Origin: Candidatus Cloacimonadota bacterium
GTDB lineage: Bacteria; Cloacimonadota; Cloacimonadia; Cloacimonadales; TCS61
Reading direction: 5' to 3'
Assembly: GCA_016927675.1 (NCBI GenBank)
Contig: JAFGMF010000008.1
Location: 1-6,564, forward strand
Length of the DNA stretch: 6,564 nucleotides
The notes beneath the pieces were generated by a model that did no database searches, was not told the DNA's origin, and was given only the letters and a program-made list of their open reading frames with translations. The position numbers and the translations under genes were made by a program. Positions 1 through 5,493 of the stretch are shown one piece after another (positions within the stretch are counted from its first letter, which is position 1; every line of letters starts with the position of its first letter).

Positions 1-450
1 GGAGAAACAAAATTATTTGATTATCCTTTCATCTTCATGACCGGACATGGCAATATCAAGTTCACAGATAAAGAAATTGCCAATCTCAGAGAATATCTTA
101 TCCGTGGCGGCTTTCTGTACGCCGATGATGATTATGGAATGGATCCATCTTTCCGGGCAGAAATAAGTAAAATTTTTCCAGACATCGAGATGGTAGAACT
201 GCCGGCTGGTCACGATCTTTTTCACTGTTTTTATGATTTTCCCGAAGGAATACCGAAAATCCACAAACATGATGATAAAAGGCCACAGGCTTTTGCTGTT
301 TTTTCTCCTGAAGGGCGACTGCTGATGCTTTATACTTATGAAACAAATATCAGTGATGGCTGGAGCGATGTTCATAATGATCCTCAGCAGATCAGAGAGC
401 AAGCCTTCAGAATGGGTGCTAATCTTTTCTTCTACCTTATGAGCTGGTAA
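1..450 (+). CDS. DUF4159 domain protein, C-terminal part (5' end outside window)
   Basis: The frame is open from base 1, so the ATG at 37 is very probably internal: the residues before it (LFDYPFIF) and after it (MTGHG) read as one continuous family motif. The 149 visible residues show the pattern I associate with DUF4159: a hydrophobic strand ending in TGHG, then LREYL-RGGFLYADDDYG, then a short region around LPAGHDLF, a strand with GRLLMLYTYE, and a closing helix with RMGANLFFYLMSW. The family is generally considered to have a class I glutamine-amidotransferase-like fold without a proven activity, and its members are often exported. Whether this protein has a signal peptide cannot be seen because the N-terminus is missing. 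It is followed 12 nt later by the lpxH-like gene on the same strand, suggesting co-transcription and an envelope role. Family assignment is fairly secure; the function is unknown. Confidence 0.8.
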   Translation, partial: GETKLFDYPFIFMTGHGNIKFTDKEIANLREYLIRGGFLYADDDYGMDPSFRAEISKIFPDIEMVELPAGHDLFHCFYDFPEGIPKIHKHDDKRPQAFAVFSPEGRLLMLYTYETNISDGWSDVHNDPQQIREQAFRMGANLFFYLMSW

Positions 451-462
451 AACACTTTTAAG

Positions 463-1194
463 ATGAAAATAATTGTCATTTCAGATCTTCACCTCAAATA
501 CAATGATTCTCCTGGTGAGTCAGAAAAACTTGCCAGATTCAATAAATTTCTTGCGGAAATAAAACAAGATACCGATCTGCTAATCCTTAACGGAGATATC
601 TTCGATCTCTGGTTTAGCTGGAACAAAGTCATCATAAAGCAGTATTTTCCTGTTTTACGAAAATTTGCTGAACTTATTGAGCGTGGATGTCGAATAGTTT
701 TTATCGCAGGAAACCATGATTTCTGGTTCAATGATTTTCTCACGGAATATCTTAAGATCGAGATCTATCCCGATCACTGGTGCGAAGAGATCGACGGCAA
801 AAAGATCTTTGCCGCTCACGGAGATGTCTATACTTATAATGACGGTCGTTACAGATTTTTTCGTAAAATCGTCCGGAATAAATTAATCAAAGCCATTTTC
901 TCTCAATTACATCCTGATTTAGCGTTAACCCTTGCCAGCGGACTATCCCGATCCAGCAGACGAAAGCCGATACCGGACAAGCTTCAGAAAATGAGAGAGA
1001 AGGGGTTGCTGGAAAACGCTGATCAGCTTTTAAAAAAACATGATATCGTGATTTTTTCGCATTCTCATCTGCCCAGGATCGTTATCCGGGAAAATGGTGT
1101 ATACGTCAATTCGGGCGATTGGATTAATCACTTTTCTTATATTTCTATCATCAACGGACAAGTAAGTTTAAAAAAATACAGGGATAAGGAGTAG
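463..1194 (+). CDS. lpxH: LpxH-like UDP-2,3-diacylglucosamine diphosphatase (calcineurin-like metallophosphoesterase)
   Basis: This 243-residue protein has the full set of metallophosphoesterase motifs: D8-L-H10 in SDLH, G44-D45 in NGDIFDLW, G83-N84-H85-D86, H119-G120-D121, and H200-S-H202 (the GHTH-type motif, here with S instead of G). NGDIFDLW, the AHGD segment, the SRSSR stretch near residues 162-166 and the NSGDW at 216-220 match LpxH-type enzymes rather than generic phosphoesterases. LpxH removes UMP from UDP-2,3-diacylglucosamine to give lipid X, an early cytoplasmic-face step of lipid A synthesis; the length suits the family. The ATG at 463 places the first catalytic motif at residue 8, as expected, although no clear Shine-Dalgarno sequence precedes it, so translation may be coupled to the upstream gene 12 nt away. 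The alternative is a related phosphoesterase with another nucleotide-sugar or phospholipid substrate. Confidence 0.78.
   Translation: MKIIVISDLHLKYNDSPGESEKLARFNKFLAEIKQDTDLLILNGDIFDLWFSWNKVIIKQYFPVLRKFAELIERGCRIVFIAGNHDFWFNDFLTEYLKIEIYPDHWCEEIDGKKIFAAHGDVYTYNDGRYRFFRKIVRNKLIKAIFSQLHPDLALTLASGLSRSSRRKPIPDKLQKMREKGLLENADQLLKKHDIVIFSHSHLPRIVIRENGVYVNSGDWINHFSYISIINGQVSLKKYRDKE
1186..1191 (+). promoter_or_regulatory. Ribosome binding site of the cyclophilin gene
   Basis: AAGGAG lies 10 nt before the ATG at 1202. It is embedded in the last codons of the lpxH-like gene, which stops at 1194, so the two genes are separated by only 7 nt and are likely translated from one message. Confidence 0.75.
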
Positions 1195-1201
1195 TAAATT
1201 T

Positions 1202-2002
1202 ATGAAGGTATGGATTATTCCGATAATATTAATTTTAGGAGGTGTTATTCTGGCTGCTGAAAACCCGATCATTATCATGAAAACCAATTATGGAGAAATT
1301 GAGATTGAGCTTTTCCCGGAAGTTGCTCCCCTCACGGTAGAGAATTTTATCGAACTCGCCGAAGGCACTAAAGAATGGAAAGATCCCAACTCAGGCAATA
1401 TGGTGAAAAAACCTTTTTATGATGGTTTGATTTTTCATCGCGTGATCAAAAATTTTATGATCCAGGGCGGCTGTCCTCTGGGCACAGGAACCGGGGGGCC
1501 GGGATACAGATTTGCAGATGAATTCCCCGGAGAACAGGTAGAGATCACCGGGACTATCAAGGATCAAGCAGAGGCACAGATCGTTTATAACGATATTCTT
1601 CTACCCTATCTGCAAACCACTAATGATCCCGATGAACAAATGATTGCACTTCAGCAACAGTGCTATCAGAATCAGAGCACAAAACCGCTTGTGGGAATTG
1701 ATGTTGATTATTTGAGATCCGTTACAGGATATAATAATCGTCTGACAGTATATAAACTCCAGAAATCAGTTGATTATGGTACATTGTGCATGGCAAATTC
1801 AGGACCGGACACCAATGGATCACAGTTTTTCATAGTTACCCTTAAAGATGGCTGCAGCTGGTTGAATGGTAAACACACCGTTTTCGGGGAAGTGATCAAA
1901 GGAATGGACGTTGCCCACAATATCGAAAATCTGCCCACGGATAAAGGCAACAGACCCTTGCCGGATGTTACTCCGGTGATCGAATCCATCAGAAGAAAAT
2001 AG
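1202..2002 (+). CDS. Exported cyclophilin-type peptidyl-prolyl cis-trans isomerase with a large insertion
   Basis: Residues 1-18 form an uncharged hydrophobic segment after MK, ending near ILAA|EN, which reads as a Sec signal peptide, so the mature enzyme probably works in the periplasm. The cyclophilin core is complete: F78-H-R80-V-I, F85-M86-I-Q88-G-G, GTGTGGPGY, FADEF at 104-108, MAN-GP-TNGSQFF ending at F210, W220-L-N and K224-H225. These correspond to the human CypA residues Arg55, Phe60, Gln63, Phe113, Trp121 and His126, so catalysis looks intact. Oddly, 84 residues separate FADEF from GTLCMAN, where compact cyclophilins have about ten. The insertion looks largely helical and is rich in Q around 148-158. 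Cysteines occur at 91, 154, 196 and 218. It is the last gene of the operon and is followed by a terminator. Its clients are unknown; outer-membrane protein folding is a reasonable guess from location. Confidence 0.9.
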   Translation: MKVWIIPIILILGGVILAAENPIIIMKTNYGEIEIELFPEVAPLTVENFIELAEGTKEWKDPNSGNMVKKPFYDGLIFHRVIKNFMIQGGCPLGTGTGGPGYRFADEFPGEQVEITGTIKDQAEAQIVYNDILLPYLQTTNDPDEQMIALQQQCYQNQSTKPLVGIDVDYLRSVTGYNNRLTVYKLQKSVDYGTLCMANSGPDTNGSQFFIVTLKDGCSWLNGKHTVFGEVIKGMDVAHNIENLPTDKGNRPLPDVTPVIESIRRK

Positions 2003-2015
2003 ACTTGTTTTATCT

Positions 2016-2039
2016 AAGGGGCAGCAATGCCCCTTTTTT
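2016..2039 (+). terminator. Rho-independent terminator after the cyclophilin gene
   Basis: An 8-bp stem (AAGGGGCA at 2016-2023 pairing with TGCCCCTT at 2028-2035) closes a GCAA tetraloop, a stable GNRA type, and runs into six T residues at 2034-2039. It starts 13 nt after the stop codon at 2002. Read on the minus strand the same hairpin lacks a long T tract, so it mainly serves the left operon. Confidence 0.9.
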
Positions 2040-2075
2040 CTTCTCGCTCAACAATCTTAGAAATTTATCTTGATT

Positions 2076-2098
2076 AATCAGTATCTGCTGATTTTTTT
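2076..2098 (+). terminator. Possible second, weaker terminator hairpin
   Basis: AATCAG at 2076-2081 can pair with CTGATT at 2088-2093 around a 6-nt loop, and the T run extends to 2098. The stem is AT-rich and short, so it would at best back up the strong terminator about 40 nt upstream. It lies in the 129-nt gap between convergent genes, which otherwise shows no gene. Confidence 0.35.
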
Positions 2099-2131
2099 AG
2101 AAAGCTGCCGGTTAATATAAATGTTGTTAAT

Positions 2132-3034
2132 CTAGTCTTCCTTACTACTGCGCGGATGTGCCTGCTGATAGATCTTTTTAATATCTTTTAGAGATAGATG
2201 CGTGTAGATCTGGGTAGTTGACAGGTTAGCGTGACCGAGCATTTCCTGAACTGCTCTCAGATCAGCTCCGTTGGCGATCAGATGTGTGGCAAAAGAGTGA
2301 CGGATAGAATGAGGTGAATAGCCTTTTTTTCTGGCGATAAGGCGGATATAACGGTCCAGGATCTCTCTCAGCTCATCAGCCGTCAATTTGAGTCCACTTT
2401 TAGATAGGAACAGATAATCCTCGCTTTCTGAAGATGTAAAAGTGTTTCTTATTTTCAGATAATCATGCAGACTCTGGATCGCCTTTTTCCCGACCGGAAC
2501 AATCCGCTCTTTACTTCCTTTGCCGATGACCCGTAAAATCCGCTGCTGCAGGTCAAGTTGTCCTAATTTGGCTGATGATACTTCACTGATCCTCAAACCA
2601 CTGGAATAGATCAGTTCCAGGATGGCTTTGTTTCTGATCCCGAACTTGCTGCTAAGGTCAGGAATATCAAGCAGATTCTCTATTTCAAGTTCGCTGAAAT
2701 GAAGTGGCAGTTTTTTCTCGAAGCGTGGAATCTTAAGATTTTCTGCCGGATTAATTTTAATCAGTTGATTTATCTGGCAGAACTTGAAGAAATTTCTGAT
2801 CGTAGTTGTCTTCCTGGCCAGGCTTCTGTTGCCGCGGCCTTGTTCACTGAGATCACGGAGAAAATCACGGATCATAAGTCTGTTGATCCCGGATAATTCT
2901 ATCTGCCCATCTTCGAAATATTTAAGCAGAAACTCTTCAAGTTGTGATAGATCTTTTTTATATGCTCGCAAAGTATTTTCGGATAATCCTCTTGACTGGA
3001 GAGTTCTGATGTAATCCCTGATGGCTTCCTTCAA
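2132..3034 (-). CDS. xerC: XerC/XerD-type site-specific tyrosine recombinase
   Basis: At 300 residues it has the usual Xer length. It contains an N-terminal core-binding domain (about 1-100, with SENTLRAYKKDL typical of Xer proteins) and a C-terminal catalytic domain. All six catalytic residues are present: R148 in SGLRISE, K172 in GKGSKER, H242 and R245 in PHSIRHSFATHL, H268 in MLGHANLSTTQ, and the nucleophile Y277 in IYTHLS. The C-terminus includes the HPR motif seen in chromosomal XerC and XerD. Such proteins resolve chromosome dimers at dif with FtsK. The IYQQAHPR ending leans towards XerC, but one sequence cannot decide between XerC and XerD. The start is TTG at 3034 with TGAGGA just upstream; no ATG or GTG would preserve the N-terminal domain. 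It starts 6 nt after the stop of the lipoprotein gene. No phage or integron features are nearby, which favours a housekeeping role. Confidence 0.92.
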   Translation of the reverse strand: MKEAIRDYIRTLQSRGLSENTLRAYKKDLSQLEEFLLKYFEDGQIELSGINRLMIRDFLRDLSEQGRGNRSLARKTTTIRNFFKFCQINQLIKINPAENLKIPRFEKKLPLHFSELEIENLLDIPDLSSKFGIRNKAILELIYSSGLRISEVSSAKLGQLDLQQRILRVIGKGSKERIVPVGKKAIQSLHDYLKIRNTFTSSESEDYLFLSKSGLKLTADELREILDRYIRLIARKKGYSPHSIRHSFATHLIANGADLRAVQEMLGHANLSTTQIYTHLSLKDIKKIYQQAHPRSSKED

Positions 3035-3043
3035 ATTTCCTCA
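3035..3043 (-). promoter_or_regulatory. Ribosome binding site fixing the TTG start of xerC, overlapping the upstream stop
   Basis: On the minus strand the sequence reads TGAGGAAAT followed by TTG. The TGA is the stop codon of the preceding lipoprotein gene and forms part of the Shine-Dalgarno TGAGGA. This arrangement suggests translational coupling and supports the non-ATG start. The spacing of about 4 nt is somewhat short. Confidence 0.6.
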
Positions 3044-3787
3044 CTCTGGATAAATTGGTAATTGCTGCCATTGTTCTGTTATCATGTCACCTTGTTTAGT
3101 GATGATAAGTTTACCGAATCTGCCCTTCCTGCCGGAGCAACTGTAAAACTTCGTTCTGCCGTTTCTGAACAGCTTCTCTTCCCTGTCCAGATAATCAAAA
3201 CTGAGAACAGCATCTATGGGCAGACTGGAGACAATATCTTCGTCAATATCCCTGCTTAAGTTAGAAAGCATGATCACATAATCTGTCTTGATGGAAAGGA
3301 TCTTCGCCTGACGATAAGCTGTATTGAAGACATCATAATTGAATTTAACACCGGCAGCGAGATCATTCTTCACTGCAAAATCCGGGGAATAGATAGAAAA
3401 TATACCTATTTTTAATGTATCTTTACCAACTATGATATTATCATCTATTTTAAGCGTATCACAACTGATATTTGATGCCAGAAGAGAAAATTTCATCCCC
3501 TGGTTCTTTATCCGAAACGGATAATCAGTCGGACAGGCAATCTGACATCCGGATATGTTGAGAAATGCCAGGGTAAAAATATCAGATTCCTTTTCAGCCA
3601 ATATTTTACCAGTCATGATATTAACCTGCATAACACTGTCCTGCTCCATTTTGGTAATGGATTCTTTGACCAGATCAAAATCAAAAAAATCAAATTCCGG
3701 ATCGTTGAAAAAGTTTATTTCTATTTTTTCCAGTGCCTTCAGAAAACATCCCACGATGATGATTACTACAATCAGTATGATTCTCAA
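3041..3787 (-). CDS. Predicted lipoprotein resembling a catalytically dead UshA/5'-nucleotidase-type phosphoesterase
   Basis: The 248-residue protein begins with a very hydrophobic stretch (residues 3-13) ending in I-V-G-C14, which fits a lipobox, so a membrane-anchored lipoprotein is likely although the signal is short. The body follows the layout of UshA-like metallophosphoesterases by eye: INFFNDPE (25-31) where the family has TND-H; VNIMTGKIL (55-63) where it has the GD motif; CPTDYPF (85-91) where it has GNHEFD; SLLASNIS (101-108); LKIGIFSIYSPDF (125-137); DYVIMLSNLSRDID (169-182) where it has VVLSHLG; IDAVLSFDYLD (191-201) where it has a GHTH/GHSH motif; and GRFGKLII near the end. Nearly all metal ligands are therefore replaced, so enzymatic activity is unlikely. 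Start is TTG at 3787 with AGAGG 11 nt upstream; an in-frame stop lies further upstream and no ATG is available. It is first in a two-gene unit with the Xer recombinase. Family placement is by visual pattern only. Confidence 0.65.
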   Translation of the reverse strand: MRIILIVVIIIVGCFLKALEKIEINFFNDPEFDFFDFDLVKESITKMEQDSVMQVNIMTGKILAEKESDIFTLAFLNISGCQIACPTDYPFRIKNQGMKFSLLASNISCDTLKIDDNIIVGKDTLKIGIFSIYSPDFAVKNDLAAGVKFNYDVFNTAYRQAKILSIKTDYVIMLSNLSRDIDEDIVSSLPIDAVLSFDYLDREEKLFRNGRTKFYSCSGRKGRFGKLIITKQGDMITEQWQQLPIYPE

Positions 3788-3798
3788 GTGTTTTTTTA

Positions 3799-3803
3799 CC
3801 TCT
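3799..3803 (-). promoter_or_regulatory. Probable ribosome binding site of the TTG-started lipoprotein gene
   Basis: The minus strand reads AAAGAGG followed by an 11-nt A-rich spacer and then TTG. The spacing is longer than usual, but it is the only Shine-Dalgarno-like stretch near the start. Confidence 0.45.
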
Positions 3804-3838
3804 TTCTTTTATTGTTTACGAAAAAAAAAGATAAAAGA

Positions 3839-3877
3839 TTTTTGACAAGATAAACCGTAACAGGTTTTTGACAAAAT
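3839..3877 (+). repeat. Direct repeat TTTTTGACAARAT, two copies 26 bp apart
   Basis: The 13-mer at 3839-3851 (TTTTTGACAAGAT) recurs at 3865-3877 (TTTTTGACAAAAT) with one difference. Each copy contains a perfect TTGACA. Only the second has a -10 box at proper distance, so the first may be an operator half-site, a UP-like or decoy element, or chance in an AT-rich leader. Confidence 0.6.
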
Positions 3878-3896
3878 CTCAGTCTGAGGATATCAT
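3868..3896 (+). promoter_or_regulatory. Sigma-70-type promoter of the P-loop ATPase gene
   Basis: TTGACA at 3868-3873 and TATCAT at 3891-3896 are separated by exactly 17 bp, with a perfect -35 box and one mismatch in the -10 box. Transcription would begin near 3903, giving a leader of roughly 18 nt that includes the ribosome binding site. Confidence 0.75.
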
Positions 3897-3907
3897 AATA
3901 TTAATTT

Positions 3908-3916
3908 AAGGAAGGA
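3908..3916 (+). promoter_or_regulatory. Ribosome binding site of the P-loop ATPase gene
   Basis: AAGGAAGGA ends 4 nt before the ATG at 3921, supporting that start codon. Confidence 0.75.
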
Positions 3917-3920
3917 TTTT

Positions 3921-4607
3921 ATGTCTGAACTGATTATTGTCATCGGAGCATACGGCAGCGGTAAGAGCGAATATGCCATCAATCATGCCAGAAAACTACA
4001 TACAGCCGGGAGTAAGGTCGCCCTTGCTGATCTTGATGTGGTAAATCCTTACTTTCGAAGTCGTGATATGGTTGAAGAATTTTCTCATACCGGAATAGAA
4101 GTAATAGCTCCACCCAAAGAATATCATCATACCGATCTACCAATGATCTCGCCCAGAGTGATGGGCTTTATCCAGAATCTGGAATATACAGTAATTCTGG
4201 ACGTAGGCGGAGATCCTGCTGGTTGCCGTACTCTGGCAAGATTTTTACCAGTTATAGAAAAACGCGGTTATCAAATGCACTATGTCGTCAACACCAGAAG
4301 ACCATTTACATCCAATGTAGATGAAATCAACCAAATGGCAGACAATCTGGAAGAAATATCTCATCTTAAAATCACCGAACTTGTCTGTAATACAAATTTG
4401 ATGGAATTTACTAATACTGAGATTATTCAGCAGGGTATCGAAATCCTTTCCAAGGTTGCCTTAAGCAGGAAAATAAAATTTGGAAAATTTCTGGTACTGG
4501 ACAGAAATTCTGCAGATATTCCGGGCAATATCTCGGGGAAAACCAGATATATCCTCACTTATTCACTGCGGAAACCATGGGAAGTGAACATGGGAGTGGG
4601 AATTTAA
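3921..4607 (+). CDS. P-loop ATPase of the MinD/CobQ-like nucleotide-binding class
   Basis: The 228-residue protein has a Walker A motif GAYGSGKS at 9-16, an ADLDVVNPYFRSRD segment (36-49) resembling the switch region of SIMIBI-class ATPases, a Walker B/switch II strand VILDVGGDPAG (91-101), a VVNTRRPF motif (122-129) and CNTNL (156-160) in the place of a base-recognition loop. There is no signal peptide or membrane segment, so it is cytoplasmic. From memory, close relatives in clostridia and other anaerobes lie beside 2-oxoacid:ferredoxin oxidoreductase genes and are often loosely annotated as cobyrinic acid synthase-like; no amidotransferase domain is present here, so cobyrinate amidation is unlikely. 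Here the gene stands alone, with its own strong promoter, a divergent neighbour upstream and a convergent one downstream, so no partner can be read from context. The biological role is unknown. Confidence 0.85.
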   Translation: MSELIIVIGAYGSGKSEYAINHARKLHTAGSKVALADLDVVNPYFRSRDMVEEFSHTGIEVIAPPKEYHHTDLPMISPRVMGFIQNLEYTVILDVGGDPAGCRTLARFLPVIEKRGYQMHYVVNTRRPFTSNVDEINQMADNLEEISHLKITELVCNTNLMEFTNTEIIQQGIEILSKVALSRKIKFGKFLVLDRNSADIPGNISGKTRYILTYSLRKPWEVNMGVGI

Positions 4608-4621
4608 TCTACTAAGTAAAT

Positions 4622-4652
4622 TAATTTCAACAAAATAAGCTCTGTGAAATTA
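4622..4652. terminator. Possible hairpin between convergent genes
   Basis: TAATTTCA at 4622-4629 can pair with TGAAATTA at 4645-4652 around a 15-nt loop, in the 52-nt gap between the ends of the ATPase gene and rsmA. There is no good T tract on either strand and the stem is AT-rich, so terminator function is only a guess from position. Confidence 0.3.
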
Positions 4653-4659
4653 CCTAATA

Positions 4660-5493
4660 TCAGTTGAGTTCGAACAGATAATTTTCCAGCAACAGAAAAT
4701 CATTTTCCGTCAATTTTTCCGCCCTCAGGGAAAGATCGAATTTTTTCTCCACCTGAGTTAATATATCTGCCCTGATAAATCCTTTCAGATTATTATGTAA
4801 TGTCTTTCTCCTGTATTGGAAACAGGCTTCGACCAGCTTCCAGAAGAATTCCGGATTTTGGCAATTAGTATTGCGCACACGAGGTATCAGGGAAATCACT
4901 GCTGAATCCACTTTGGGAACCGGAAAAAATAGATGTTTTTTGACACTAAACTCGTAATTGATCTGGCAGTAATACTGAAGCTTCAATGATAATTGATTAT
5001 ACTGTTTTGAGCCGGGACCTGCCTTAATTCTCTCTGCCACTTCTTTCTGGATCATGATTACCGCTAAACTGAAATTGTTCATATATTCCAGAAACCGGAA
5101 AAGAAACGGAGTTGTTATCTGGTAAGGTAAATTAGCTACCAATTTTATCTGGGGATCACCTTTTGTCAGCAGATCCCAATCCGCATTAAGAACATCGCCA
5201 GCAATTAAATCTATATTTGTGGAATATTTGGCAAGCAACATCTGGCATAATCTGGTATCGATCTCAAAAACCAATGGGTGGCATTCTTTTTCCAGAATTG
5301 CATCAGTCAAAATTCCAGTACCGGCACCAATTTCCCAGACACGATCACCTTCGCTCAGCCCGGCGATTTCCACGATTTTTCTGGTTATATTCCGATCGTT
5401 GAGAAAATGCTGCCCGAGACTTTTCTTATGCCTGAATTGATTGTCACTCCTTTTTTTCATATCAGTTGCATCATTGGATTTTACCGGCTTCAT
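4660..5493 (-). CDS. rsmA: 16S rRNA (adenine(1518)-N6/adenine(1519)-N6)-dimethyltransferase RsmA (KsgA)
   Basis: RsmA uses S-adenosylmethionine to dimethylate two adjacent adenines in helix 45 of 16S rRNA late in 30S assembly. The 277-residue protein shows KKSLGQHFLND (23-33) at the N-terminus, the SAM-binding EIGAGTG (54-60), an acidic FEID (76-79), AGDVL (98-102), the catalytic NLPYQI (121-126), FFPVPKVDSAV (189-199) and the RRKTL segment (228-232) of the C-terminal domain. All are standard for the family and the length is normal. The ATG at 5493 overlaps the end of hslO by 23 nt and follows a purine-rich AAGATAAGAGTAAGA; a second in-frame ATG at 5460, 10 nt past the hslO stop, would remove only 11 poorly conserved residues and lacks a visible ribosome binding site. 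It is the second gene of the hslO-rsmA unit. Confidence 0.97.
   Translation of the reverse strand: MKPVKSNDATDMKKRSDNQFRHKKSLGQHFLNDRNITRKIVEIAGLSEGDRVWEIGAGTGILTDAILEKECHPLVFEIDTRLCQMLLAKYSTNIDLIAGDVLNADWDLLTKGDPQIKLVANLPYQITTPFLFRFLEYMNNFSLAVIMIQKEVAERIKAGPGSKQYNQLSLKLQYYCQINYEFSVKKHLFFPVPKVDSAVISLIPRVRNTNCQNPEFFWKLVEACFQYRRKTLHNNLKGFIRADILTQVEKKFDLSLRAEKLTENDFLLLENYLFELN

Noticed and set aside
37..39. ATG at 37 as the true start of the first gene
   Set aside because: The frame is open through base 1 and the residues before the ATG continue the DUF4159 pattern, so the gene starts outside the window.
13..402. Minus-strand open frame of 129 codons opposite the DUF4159 gene
   Set aside because: It is antisense to a recognisable family, its translation has no recognisable motifs, and no ribosome binding site was evident.
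2110..2137. dif-like sequence (GGTTAATATAA-ATGTTG-TTAATCTAGTC) next to the xer gene
   Set aside because: The left arm has partial similarity to the XerC box, but the right arm matches the XerD box poorly, and the site runs into the recombinase stop codon. AT-rich intergenic DNA gives such matches by chance.
2699..3014. Plus-strand open frames opposite the recombinase N-terminal domain
   Set aside because: They are antisense to a well-supported gene and have no recognisable features.
3788..3920. Promoter for the minus-strand lipoprotein-xerC unit in the divergent region
   Set aside because: TTGTCA occurs twice on the minus strand, but no -10 box lies at a proper spacing, so no promoter could be supported.
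5458..5460. Downstream ATG as the rsmA start
   Set aside because: It gives a plausible protein but has no Shine-Dalgarno, whereas the ATG at 5493 follows a purine-rich stretch. It is kept only as an alternative.
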